Assembly: GCA_902729415.1 (NCBI GenBank)
Contig: CACVCF010000046.1
Span: forward strand, 7,501 to 71,500
Reading direction: 5' to 3'
DNA from: Terasakiella magnetica
GTDB taxonomy: Bacteria; Pseudomonadota; Alphaproteobacteria; Rhodospirillales; Magnetospirillaceae
Length of the DNA stretch: 64,000 nucleotides
The notes beneath the pieces are model-generated. The model made no database searches, had not been told where the DNA came from, and saw nothing but the letters and a program-made list of their open reading frames with translations. This document shows positions 54,849-63,231 of the stretch, in pieces. A program made the position numbers and the translations under genes. Positions within the stretch are counted from its first letter, which is position 1. Each line of letters opens with the position of its first letter.

Positions 54849-56885
54849 TTAACTCTTTCCCACCGCCCACTCACCGACCCAGGACACAGGCGGCGACAGG
54901 GCCAGCCTGCGGCAGCGCTCGGCCAAAACCAAGGCGGGACCAAAGGCCGAATCAGGCCAGTCGGCAGGAGGGGGCAGCGCCTCCCAGGCCGCCGCCGCCG
55001 CAACGAACCGCCCGGCGCGATAGGCGTTCAGCGCCTCGCACCACCCGGCCAGAAAATCGGCATGTCCCAGGGGATGGCCGGGAAGAGGCGTGAAAATCCG
55101 CAACGCTGTATCCTTGCCCTTTACCTTGACCAGATCCAGCTCGCAAACCGCCACCCGCCCGGCCAGACATCCGGCGGTCGCCTCGCCCATGACCACAGAA
55201 CAACGGTAAAGGGCGGGAACCGGTTCCAACCGCGACGCCAGATTGACCGCCTCGCCGACCGCCGAGTAATTGAAACGTCTCCGCGCTCCCAGATTACCCA
55301 CCACCGCCGAACCGGTGTTCAGGCCGATCTTGACGGCAAAGCCCGGCAGCCCCGAAGCGGCGGCGGCGTCACATTCGGACCGAATGGCGGCGGCCGCTTC
55401 CATGGCCGCCAGAACGGCGCGGACGGGATGATCGGCATAGGCGACGGGCGCATTCCAAATGGCCATCACCGCATCGCCGATATACTTGTCCACATAGCCG
55501 CCCGACGCATCCACCGCCTGGGTGATCAGATCGAGATAACGGTTGGTCACCGTCATCAGAGCGGCAGGCTCAAGCCGTGCCGACAGGGCGGTAAAGCCGG
55601 AAAGATCGGCGAACATACAGGTGATTTCGCGGGTCTCGCCCCCCAGTTCCGGCTCGACCTCGGCCTTGGACAGCATCGCCACCACCTGGGGTGCCAGATA
55701 ATGGCCGAAAGCCCGCTGCAACGACGTCCGCCGCCGGATCTCGGCCATATAGCGGGCACCAAAGCCCAGCGCCAGGGAGATACCCAGCCAAAGCAGGGCA
55801 TGACCGAACGGCAGATACCAGCCCAATGGCGGGGCACTCCACCCCGCTCCCAGCAGGGCCGCGGCCCCGAGCCCCACCGCCGACAGCGTTGCTACCGGCG
55901 ACAACGCCACCCCGGCCCCGGCGGCCAGAGCCGCCACCCCGCCTGCCAGCAGTGCCACCGCCCAGGGCGGCGCCTCGGCCAACCGCCGCCCCTCCAGGAT
56001 GCTGGCCAGGGCGGCGGCGTGAAGGCTCACCCCCGCCACGGTCCCTGAACGGCTGGAGGCCGGGTCGAGCGATGGCAGGAAGCGGTCTGGGGCTACCTTG
56101 CGATCCTCCTCGGGCAGTACGGTGCCCACGAACACCACCCGTCCGCCGATGGCCTGGGCCAAAGCCTGCCGCCCCTCCTCGCTGTGAGAGTGCCGCAGCA
56201 CCTCTATCAGACTGAGGCGGGGAAGTTCAGCCTCCAAAGGGCCATGGGGTAGCAGGCGGATCGGCTGGGCCGGAAGCACCTGCCCCAGCGCCGCCAAGGC
56301 CGCTCCCGATAGCGTGGGATAGGCCTCACCGCCGGAGCCGGGCATGGAAGCGGCGACCCGGCGGATCACCCCGTCGGGCTCGGCGATCAATTCCGACAGC
56401 CCCAGGGCCGAGCCCCCTCCCCCGGCGGCGATCAAAAACGGTCGCGCCGGAAGGGTGCCGCCGGTGCGGGCCAGAGCAACCTTGCCACGGTGCCTAGCCA
56501 GGGCTTGCAGGAAGGGGCGATCATGATTGGGTAACAAGGTATTGCCCTGGTATTCGAACACCATGTCGAACACCACCAGCTTTGCCCCCGCCGCCATCAG
56601 AGCATCGGTTGTTGCCGCCCACACCGGGGAAAACAAGGCCCGAGGCAAAGGTGCCAACTCGGGATCACGTAAGGATTCCCAATCCAGCCCCACCACCGCC
56701 ACCGATGAAAATGGGAGGGATTGGCGCCCGCCCAAATGCCAGCGTGCCCAGATCCCGGCATCAAACAGCATTCCGTCCAAGGGAGCCGTCAGAGGCAGGA
56801 ATGGACCCGCCGAGGCCACGGCGAACAGTGCCGCCACCGCTACCGCAAAACTCCGGTAGCGTTGCCGCAACCAGGGGCTAATCAA
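54849..56885 (-). CDS. CHASE2-domain class III adenylate/guanylate cyclase
   Basis: 678 residues. An N-terminal transmembrane helix precedes an extracytoplasmic CHASE2 domain (about 35-305, with VVFDMVFEYQGNTLLPN). Three or so transmembrane helices (about 310-385) follow. The cyclase domain (about 425-600) has the metal aspartates in CMFADLSGFTALS and GDAVMAIWNAP, and NYSAVGEAVNLASRLE near its end. It should produce a cyclic nucleotide in response to an envelope signal. The apparent start is a TTG whose codon overlaps the previous gene's stop by eight bases. Confidence 0.88.
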   Translation of the reverse strand: MISPWLRQRYRSFAVAVAALFAVASAGPFLPLTAPLDGMLFDAGIWARWHLGGRQSLPFSSVAVVGLDWESLRDPELAPLPRALFSPVWAATTDALMAAGAKLVVFDMVFEYQGNTLLPNHDRPFLQALARHRGKVALARTGGTLPARPFLIAAGGGGSALGLSELIAEPDGVIRRVAASMPGSGGEAYPTLSGAALAALGQVLPAQPIRLLPHGPLEAELPRLSLIEVLRHSHSEEGRQALAQAIGGRVVFVGTVLPEEDRKVAPDRFLPSLDPASSRSGTVAGVSLHAAALASILEGRRLAEAPPWAVALLAGGVAALAAGAGVALSPVATLSAVGLGAAALLGAGWSAPPLGWYLPFGHALLWLGISLALGFGARYMAEIRRRTSLQRAFGHYLAPQVVAMLSKAEVEPELGGETREITCMFADLSGFTALSARLEPAALMTVTNRYLDLITQAVDASGGYVDKYIGDAVMAIWNAPVAYADHPVRAVLAAMEAAAAIRSECDAAAASGLPGFAVKIGLNTGSAVVGNLGARRRFNYSAVGEAVNLASRLEPVPALYRCSVVMGEATAGCLAGRVAVCELDLVKVKGKDTALRIFTPLPGHPLGHADFLAGWCEALNAYRAGRFVAAAAAWEALPPPADWPDSAFGPALVLAERCRRLALSPPVSWVGEWAVGKS

Positions 56886-57510
56886 TACGGACCAGGCACA
56901 AGCGATCGCGGTGACTTTCTTCTACCGCCACCGGCACCTGTTTCAGCAACGAGCCGTTCGGGCGCAAGATCATCATCTGATAGGTGCGGTCCTTGAATAA
57001 AGGCGGACGCCCCAGGGGCGACATGGCGCGGCTGCCGGAAACCGCAAGACGTTCGACCACGCCCCCCGTTTCGTCGGCGATAGCGATCCAGCCCACTTCG
57101 GCCAGCCGCCGCCCCACCACCACACAATCAATCTCGGTGGGAAGAGTGATGAAGTCCAAGGCTCGCATGACCACGCCGCCGCTGACGCCGGAAGTGTTGA
57201 TGGCCACTTCCTTGGGGCAGGTATCGCCGGGCTCCTCGGTCACGGCGCCGCCTTCAGCCTCGATCCGGTCGCGCCCCACATTGACCCGCCCGCCCTTGAT
57301 GTTGAGCGTTCGGCACGACCGATAATGCAGCAGGGTCACCGTTTCGGTCGGCCCCAGGGCAAAACTGGCCCCGGCGGCAAGCTCGGAATAGGTGGCGAGA
57401 CTGGGCGCCGGCCGTCCCATATAATCCATCACCAAAGCGGCGGATTTTTCGGCGGCAACGGCCCCACTCGCGGCCAGGATCAACGCCACGCCAAAGACCA
57501 AGCTCCTCAT
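56878..57510 (-). CDS. Secreted hypothetical protein, beta-rich
   Basis: 210 residues with a clear signal peptide (MRSLVFGVALILAASGAVAA). The mature part is rich in beta-type sequence, including VTLLHYRSCRTLNIKGGRVN and a cysteine pair around GDTCPKEVAINTSG and PTEIDCVVVGRRL. No known domain is recognised. The gene ends within the start of the cyclase gene and begins 16 bp after the DUF2807-like gene, so it is part of the same operon. A sensor or structural envelope role is inferred only from context. Confidence 0.78.
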   Translation of the reverse strand: MRSLVFGVALILAASGAVAAEKSAALVMDYMGRPAPSLATYSELAAGASFALGPTETVTLLHYRSCRTLNIKGGRVNVGRDRIEAEGGAVTEEPGDTCPKEVAINTSGVSGGVVMRALDFITLPTEIDCVVVGRRLAEVGWIAIADETGGVVERLAVSGSRAMSPLGRPPLFKDRTYQMMILRPNGSLLKQVPVAVEESHRDRLCLVRID

Positions 57511-57526
57511 GGTGTCCTCTTCACGT

Positions 57527-58342
57527 TCACGGCCAGTTACCCACATCAATATCGCCCGCGCCATTGATAACGCGGCGTGGCTGTTCGGCAATGCGGCGGA
57601 CCCGGATATCGCCCGCGCCGTTGATGGCGAGATCACCGCTCTTGGCGGCCGCATCCATGGCAATGGACCCATTGCCGTCGATCCGAGCCGAAAGCCGCGC
57701 GAAATCGCCGCGCGTCACCTTGATGTCGCCGCTGCCGGAAATGGCAAGGCTGAGATCACCCGTGCCGTCGCCGATGGTGACCATGCCGCTGCCGTCGATG
57801 GCAACCGAGCCGCCCTTGCCGAGACGGGCGATCGAACACTCTCCCGCCGCCAGCCGCAGGCGGAACTCCCCACCCAGTGGCCCCACCTGACAGGAGCCGC
57901 CGCCATCTTCGATCCGCAAGCCCCCATTGCGGGGAATGCGCAGTTCCAGAATCGGCTCGGGTTCATCAGGACCGCTCGACATGCTGCGCCCGCCGATGGT
58001 GACCGTGGCGGTGCCGCCGCCGCTTGCCACCGTATTGATATTGCTGGTGTTGACCGAGCCGCTGCCACTACTGGCGGCGCGGCGGGCGTCGAACAGGGCG
58101 GTTCCACCCTCGACCCGCACCTGCACCGCCTCGACCCAGCGTTTCGCTCCCCGCCACGCCATGCCGACGTCGCGCCGGTCCTCGGAGATCACGGTCAAAC
58201 GTCCGAACATCCCTTCGACGCGGGCGTCACCGGCGGCAAGGGTTTGTGTGCGGGAGACGGGAGACTCGGCGGCCATGGCGGGGGGGAAGGTAAGGCAAAC
58301 CACCAGACCTACCAAGCATAAGGGGCGTAGTAGGTGTACCAC
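57527..58342 (-). CDS. Secreted DUF2807-like (auto-adhesin type) beta-helix protein
   Basis: 271 residues, with signal peptide LLRPLCLVGLVVCLTFPPAMAA. The C-terminal half repeats short SGSGDIKV/NGAGDIRV units (for example SLAISGSGDIKVTRGDF, AINGAGDIRVRR, INGAGDIDVGNW), the typical strand ladder of DUF2807 putative adhesins. A low-complexity Ser/Gly/Thr segment lies near residues 90-115. The start GTG at 58342 overlaps the upstream gene by 34 bp; a shorter start inside the signal region would also work. Confidence 0.78.
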   Translation of the reverse strand: MVHLLRPLCLVGLVVCLTFPPAMAAESPVSRTQTLAAGDARVEGMFGRLTVISEDRRDVGMAWRGAKRWVEAVQVRVEGGTALFDARRAASSGSGSVNTSNINTVASGGGTATVTIGGRSMSSGPDEPEPILELRIPRNGGLRIEDGGGSCQVGPLGGEFRLRLAAGECSIARLGKGGSVAIDGSGMVTIGDGTGDLSLAISGSGDIKVTRGDFARLSARIDGNGSIAMDAAAKSGDLAINGAGDIRVRRIAEQPRRVINGAGDIDVGNWP

Positions 58343-58722
58343 GGCTTCACCTCATCCTTACGTAGTTCACGATAGGCGTTCTGGCTGAACGCGTGCGCCC
58401 GCGACAACGACCGCCGCGCGTTGGTGCGCGCGCTTTCGGTGGCAGGAGCTGCCTGTGCGCCCGGGCTCTGCTGCCCCTGGAAAAGAAAGAATGGAAAGGC
58501 GATGCGGCCACCGGCCACCGGCACCTCGATCCCGCCGGTCTGCAAGGGGGAGACCAAGGGGGATGGCTCGTCGTCAAACGGCACCGCCGAGCCGGGAATG
58601 GGAAGAAAAGTGGCGGGGGGTTGATTGGCTTCCAGCAGAATTTCAGCCCTTGCCGCCGCCCCCATGGCGACTGCGGCCAGAATAAGGCCGGATACGACCC
58701 CATGCCTGAAGGGTGACAGCAT
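58309..58722 (-). CDS. Small secreted hypothetical protein
   Basis: 137 residues with a signal peptide (SGLILAAVAMGAAARA). The mature chain is Pro-rich early on, then has an Ala/Arg-rich helix (TNARRSLSRAHAFSQNAYREL) and an aromatic tail WYTYYAPYAW. GGGAGGGG sits just before the ATG. No family is recognised. It lies between the repeat protein (66 bp) and the DUF2807-like gene (overlap), so it is probably made with them. Confidence 0.72.
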   Translation of the reverse strand: MLSPFRHGVVSGLILAAVAMGAAARAEILLEANQPPATFLPIPGSAVPFDDEPSPLVSPLQTGGIEVPVAGGRIAFPFFLFQGQQSPGAQAAPATESARTNARRSLSRAHAFSQNAYRELRKDEVKPWYTYYAPYAW

Positions 58723-58788
58723 GACGCCCCTCCCTGATACAGGCAAAACGGGGCGCGCCAACGAACCGCGGCGCGCCCCTGCTCGGAC

Positions 58789-59118
58789 TTACTTGCCGAT
58801 ACCGCCGACAGTGGTCTTGGCGGTATTGCCCTGACCAATGGCGGTGGTGTTCACGTTCTTCGCGTTCGCATTGATGTTGGTGTTGCCCTGGATCTGGGTG
58901 CCGCCGCGAATGGCGCCAACAGCGGCGTCAGCAGTGTTACCCTGACCGATGGCCGTGGTATTCACGTTCTGCGCGTTCGCGTTGATGTTGGTGTTGCCCT
59001 GGATCTGCACACCATCGGGATTGGAGCTCTGCTGCACCTTGACACCACCGGCGCTTTGCGCGAAAGCGGCACCGGAGAGCAGGGTAACGGCGGCAGCGAG
59101 GGCGATAATCTTACGCAT
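58789..59118 (-). CDS. Secreted curlin-like repeat protein
   Basis: 109 residues. After a signal peptide (MRKIIALAAAVTLLSGAAFA), the mature protein is almost entirely two copies of a 37-residue unit containing IQGNTNINANAQNVNTTAIG and then QGNTA. Asn, Thr, Ala and Gly dominate and there is no cysteine. The regular Q-G-N-T spacing suggests stacked beta turns like those of curlin or other amyloid-like fibre subunits, but the curlin consensus is not strictly met. A sibling is encoded at 62888-63202. It is first gene of the minus-strand array. Confidence 0.8.
   Translation of the reverse strand: MRKIIALAAAVTLLSGAAFAQSAGGVKVQQSSNPDGVQIQGNTNINANAQNVNTTAIGQGNTADAAVGAIRGGTQIQGNTNINANAKNVNTTAIGQGNTAKTTVGGIGK
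58821..59007. repeat. Two 76-bp direct repeats, 111-bp period, inside the curlin-like gene
   Basis: 58821-58896 and 58932-59007 are nearly identical and encode the two protein repeats. Third-position differences between the copies point to an old duplication kept by selection on the protein. Confidence 0.75.
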
Positions 59119-59373
59119 GAGTGAATCCCTTTCCTGGCAGTTCAATCGATGGGCGGCTATTTCTCCGCCCCTGGATGGTGCGCCCCGACGGGCCTCATCA
59201 TCTGGTAACAAGGCGATTGTCCCCCTGAAAGCTGGCGGAAACAATGATCTCCTTGGGCATATGCCTGCCGCCGCCGGCCCCTGGACCTGGGCCGCAATCT
59301 TCCCCGGATATATTCCTTTTGAGATATCACGCCCGGTGGTAGAATTGAGACCGGGTTAAGGGGACGGGCTATC

Positions 59374-60006
59374 ATGCGTATCATCATTGCCGATGATCAT
59401 GCTCTCTTCCGGGGAGGGTTGAAGCTTCAGCTTCAGGATATTGCGCCTGGGGCTGACTTGCTGGAAGCCAACTCCTTTCATCAGGTTCTGGCCATGACCG
59501 GAACCGCACCGCCGCCCGACCTCGTCATCCTTGATCTTGGCATGCCCGGCCCCCCCTGGCGCGAGGCGGTGGCCGACATCCGCCATCTCTGGCCCGAGGC
59601 GCGCACGGTGGTGCTGACCGCCGACGACAGCGCCGAAACGGCGCAAGAAGCCCTGGCAGTGGGGACACACGGCTTTATCTTGAAATCGGAAGAGCCCCAC
59701 GTCTTTGCCGCAGCACTTCGGCTGGTGCTGTCGGGCGGCATCTATTTCCCGGTCTCGGTGCTGGGGCATCGGCCGGCCAGCTCCCCCCCCCGCGCCCCGC
59801 GCCCATTGCACGCCATCACCGAGCGTCAGAAGGAGGTGCTTGGTCTGGTGGCGGCGGGCTGCGCCAACAAGGAAATCGCCTGGCAGCTCAAGCTGACCGA
59901 AGGCACGGTCAAACTGCATGTGGCTGCCATCCTGCGGGCGCTGGGCGCCAGCAACCGCACCCAGGCGGTTTCCATCGCCCGCGGCTGTGGGCTGATCTCG
60001 GCCTGA
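59374..60006 (+). CDS. NarL/LuxR-type response regulator
   Basis: 210 residues. The receiver domain has acidic residues D7-D8, phospho-acceptor D54 in LVILDLGMPG, and T/K positions in VVLTADD and FILKSEE. A GerE-type helix-turn-helix (about 146-205) contains ITERQKEVLGLVAAGCANKE and GTVKLHVAAILRALGASNRT. It is a DNA-binding transcriptional regulator. It converges with the hybrid kinase gene (stops two bases apart) and is divergent from the exported-protein array, both of which make it a candidate regulator of this locus. Confidence 0.92.
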   Translation: MRIIIADDHALFRGGLKLQLQDIAPGADLLEANSFHQVLAMTGTAPPPDLVILDLGMPGPPWREAVADIRHLWPEARTVVLTADDSAETAQEALAVGTHGFILKSEEPHVFAAALRLVLSGGIYFPVSVLGHRPASSPPRAPRPLHAITERQKEVLGLVAAGCANKEIAWQLKLTEGTVKLHVAAILRALGASNRTQAVSIARGCGLISA

Positions 60007-60008
60007 GG

Positions 60009-62156
60009 CTAATCTCCCAGTAAGGTCCGGCGCAGAATGTCTGGATTGACCGGCTTGTGCAGCAGATGAAAGCCGCTATCCATGGCTTCGCGCAGGCGTT
60101 CGGGCTCGGTATCGCCGGTCAGCAGCACCACCGGAATCACCCGGCCGCCGCAGGCCAGCAGCCGCCGGGCCAAGATAATGCCAGTGGTGGCGCCATGCAG
60201 GCGGAAATCGGCGATGATCCCATCCAGCGTCTGGGATGCACCGATGGCCAGAGCCGTCTCCTCATCCGCCGCCGCCAGTGCCGTCAGCCCCCAATCCTCC
60301 AATTGCAGCACGAGGCCGTCACGGACTTCGGCCACATCTTCAACCACCAGCACCCGGTCGCCGGGTTGCACCAGACCGGTGAAGGAGGCGGGCGCGCACG
60401 GGGCCTCGCACGCGGGGGCACGGGGCAGCGTCACTTGGAAAACGCTGCCCTTGCCCGGCACCGACCGCACCTCCATGGGATGATGCAGCAATTCGGACAA
60501 ACGGCGGACGATGGCCAGCCCCAGCCCCAACCCTTGCGAGCGATCCTGTCCCCGCTGGGGCAATTGAGTAAATTCCTCGAAAATCTCGGCCTGCTTGTTC
60601 GCGGGAATGCCGATACCGCTGTCCCAGACCTGGAGAGCCAGTCTCTGCCCCCGTCTGCGGCAGCCCACCAGAACCTTACCCCCCGCCGGGGTATAGCGGA
60701 TGGCGTTGGAGACCAGATTTTGCAAGATTCGCTCCAGCAGCGACGGATCGGTCGTGACCCACTGCCCGCCCGCCACCACCGACAGCGACACCCCCGCCGC
60801 CTCGGCACCAGGGCAATAATCCTGCCAGAGATTGTCGAGAATCACCCCAAGCGGCACTGGCCTGACCTGGGGATTGACCACTCCGGCATCGAGCTTGGAG
60901 ATATCAAGCAGCGAATCCAGTAAGGTCGCCACCGATAGGGCCGAACGCCGCACCCGCTCGACGATGGCGGCCTCCTCCGGCCCCAGATCCCGCCCGGCCA
61001 GCACATTGGCATAGAGATTCAGGGCCTGGACCGGCTGCCGGAGATCGTGGCTGGCCACCGCCAGAAAGCGCGACTTGGCATGGCTGGCGGCCTCGGCGGC
61101 TTCCTTGGCCTCGAACAGGGCGGCTTCCATGCGGCGGCGCTCTCCCACCTCGTCGGCCAGGGTGCGGGTCCGTTCGGCCACCCGGTTCTCCAGTTCGGCA
61201 TTAAGAATCCCCAGGTCGCGGGCTGTGTGCTCCAGACTGAGCTCGCGCCGCCGCAGCAGCAAAGCGGCGTAAGCCACCAGCAGCAGCAGCAGCCCCTCCA
61301 GCACCAGCTTGGGGATAATGGCCGACCACCACATCGCCAGCACCTCGGCCTGGGCGATGCCCGCCGTCACCACCAGCGGGTATTTGTCGTCCACCCGCCA
61401 CGCCAGCACCTGATCGACGCCGTCACCGGCCCCATGGCTGCGCCAGATGCCGACACGGCCGTCTTTGATCTGCTTTCGGAACAGGCCGATCTCGGCGAAG
61501 CTGCGGCCCAGCCAGGAATCTTCGTCGGGGGTCCGCGCCAGCACCACGCCGTTGGTGTTGAACAAAGTGGCGGTCGCCACCTTGGATGGCGCGATCTGGG
61601 CCAGGGGATTGCTGAAAAAGCGCGGACGCAGCACCGCCGCCACAATCCCCAGGAACTCTCCGTTTTCGTCTATGATGGGACGCGACACCACGATGCGCAT
61701 GCCGTCACCTTCGCGCATGGGGCCGTCGATCACTACCTGGCGGCTGTGGTGGATGGTCTTTTGGACCTTGAAGAACGCGGTCTTCGATACATCCGGAAAC
61801 AGGTCGTCGGTACGGCTGGCCACCCGACGGCGGCCCTTGTCATCGGCGATCAGCAGCAGATCGATATCCGGCATGGAGCGGACCTGAAGCTCCAGTGCCT
61901 GTGCCAGGGCGGCGTCGCTGTCGAGCCCGTTGAGGACTGCGTGGTCGGCCACCACCTGCAACAGCAGATCGACGCTGCGCAGGGCGCCGCCTATGGCCTC
62001 GTCGGCGGCACGCGCCACCGCCTGGCCGAGATCCTCCGAACGCCGGACCTCTTCATGGTAGTCGCTAAGAAAGATAATGGCGGAAAAGACAACGATTGGC
62101 GCCAGGAACAGGCTGGGAAAGATGTGTCGTCCAGTGCCGCGGAACCATCGCGTCAT
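60009..62156 (-). CDS. Hybrid histidine kinase with periplasmic sensor domain
   Basis: 715 residues. Transmembrane helix 1 (about 13-31), a Cache/PDC-like periplasmic domain (about 35-275) and transmembrane helix 2 (about 278-301) lead to a coiled coil. The HisKA box has H370 in LAVASHDLRQP, and the ATPase domain has NLVSNAIRYTP, DSGIGIPANKQ and GLGLGLAIVRRL. A C-terminal receiver (about 590-715) has its acceptor aspartate in GIIADFRLHG. The ATG at 62156 with GGGGTG upstream is preferred over an in-frame TTG at 62174. It probably pairs with the adjacent NarL-type regulator. Confidence 0.92.
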   Translation of the reverse strand: MTRWFRGTGRHIFPSLFLAPIVVFSAIIFLSDYHEEVRRSEDLGQAVARAADEAIGGALRSVDLLLQVVADHAVLNGLDSDAALAQALELQVRSMPDIDLLLIADDKGRRRVASRTDDLFPDVSKTAFFKVQKTIHHSRQVVIDGPMREGDGMRIVVSRPIIDENGEFLGIVAAVLRPRFFSNPLAQIAPSKVATATLFNTNGVVLARTPDEDSWLGRSFAEIGLFRKQIKDGRVGIWRSHGAGDGVDQVLAWRVDDKYPLVVTAGIAQAEVLAMWWSAIIPKLVLEGLLLLLVAYAALLLRRRELSLEHTARDLGILNAELENRVAERTRTLADEVGERRRMEAALFEAKEAAEAASHAKSRFLAVASHDLRQPVQALNLYANVLAGRDLGPEEAAIVERVRRSALSVATLLDSLLDISKLDAGVVNPQVRPVPLGVILDNLWQDYCPGAEAAGVSLSVVAGGQWVTTDPSLLERILQNLVSNAIRYTPAGGKVLVGCRRRGQRLALQVWDSGIGIPANKQAEIFEEFTQLPQRGQDRSQGLGLGLAIVRRLSELLHHPMEVRSVPGKGSVFQVTLPRAPACEAPCAPASFTGLVQPGDRVLVVEDVAEVRDGLVLQLEDWGLTALAAADEETALAIGASQTLDGIIADFRLHGATTGIILARRLLACGGRVIPVVLLTGDTEPERLREAMDSGFHLLHKPVNPDILRRTLLGD

Positions 62157-62233
62157 ATACTGCACCCCGCGCAAACGGCAATCGTGTCAGGGGAGAGAAC
62201 ATGGTAAGATAATCTACTTGGGGAGTGGCAGCG

Positions 62234-62824
62234 ATGAAAACGCAAATCATCTTAGCCGCAATCGCTCTTACCGCTATTATCTGTGTATCACAGGGCGGTC
62301 AGGCGGGTGAGATCATTCTGGTCGATCCGCTGAGCGGGAACGCGGTTTCGTCCAGGGGGCCCGGCAGCCGTGACCCCGCCATGGATGCCATGACCGGCGT
62401 GGACCGGGCGCGCGACCGGATCGCGCCCAAGGGATCGCAGGGTGACGGCAACATCATCTTCGTCCAACCCTCCGATCGGCCGGGACCGCCGCCCACCACC
62501 GGCAATCCCGCCGCCGATTCCCGCCGGGGCGCCCGTGATGCCCGCGACCGGGCCGGAGCCTTCGGCGATGACGACGACACACCAAGCGGGTTGGACTCCA
62601 ACGCCATCATCATTATCGATAATGGCCAAGCCCGAGTGTTGCAGCAGGGCGAACGGCTCGACGCCACTACCCGCATGAAGATCGACAACGCCAAGGCCAA
62701 AGCCTATCAGCGCGGCGGCGCGCCCTGCGGCTCGGTGGTGGTGGGCGGCATCGGCGAGGGCGCGGCTCCATCGGCTACATCCCAGGCCAAGGACGTCTAT
62801 GTTCTCAACAACAACTGCCGCTGA
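62234..62824 (+). CDS. Secreted hypothetical protein with C-terminal cysteine loop (1)
   Basis: 196 residues with a signal peptide (IILAAIALTAIICVSQGGQA). The mature protein has two short hydrophobic strands, GEIILVDPLSGNAV and GNIIFVQPSD, an Arg/Asp-rich spacer, and SNAIIIIDNGQARVLQQG. It ends with a two-cysteine segment from PCGSVVVGG to AKDVYVLNNNCR. The final Cys-Arg-stop resembles the ends of the next two genes. GGGGAG sets the start. No family is recognised. Confidence 0.75.
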   Translation: MKTQIILAAIALTAIICVSQGGQAGEIILVDPLSGNAVSSRGPGSRDPAMDAMTGVDRARDRIAPKGSQGDGNIIFVQPSDRPGPPPTTGNPAADSRRGARDARDRAGAFGDDDDTPSGLDSNAIIIIDNGQARVLQQGERLDATTRMKIDNAKAKAYQRGGAPCGSVVVGGIGEGAAPSATSQAKDVYVLNNNCR

Positions 62825-62887
62825 CCGGCGTGGTTCTGGCCGATGAACGTGGTATAATCGTAGGCGCAGATGAGAGGGAGAGGTGAC

Positions 62888-63202
62888 ATGTCCGGGTTGA
62901 AAATGGCACTGCTGGCCTTCGCACTCGTTTTGGGGGCACTGCCGCTGGCCGCGCAGGAAGCGGGCGGCGTCAAAATTCGCGGCAACACCAACGTCAACGC
63001 CAATGCCGAGAATATCAACACCATGGCCATCGGTCAGGGCAACGTGGCCAAAACCAATATCGGCGTCGTCAACAGCAGCCGCTCTGGGGGAACGACCAAC
63101 GTCACCGTGGATGCCAAGAACGTCCAGAATGTGGTGGGAGGACGGGGGCGCAAGGGCTGCGTCAATATCGGCGTCACCGGCGCCGACCCCGATTGCAAAT
63201 AG
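62888..63202 (+). CDS. Secreted curlin-like repeat protein with C-terminal cysteine loop (2)
   Basis: 104 residues. After a signal peptide (MALLAFALVLGALPLAAQ), residues about 20-55 contain one repeat unit with RGNTNVNANAENINTMAIGQ, clearly related to the repeats of the protein at 58789-59118. A second weaker unit (GGTTNVTVDAKNVQNVVGG) follows, then the two-cysteine end KGCVNIGVTGADPDCK. GGGAGAGG precedes the ATG. It appears to link the repeat family with the cysteine-loop family. Confidence 0.75.
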   Translation: MSGLKMALLAFALVLGALPLAAQEAGGVKIRGNTNVNANAENINTMAIGQGNVAKTNIGVVNSSRSGGTTNVTVDAKNVQNVVGGRGRKGCVNIGVTGADPDCK

Positions 63203-63231
63203 GCGCGAAAGCCGGTTGGGAGGACCAGATC

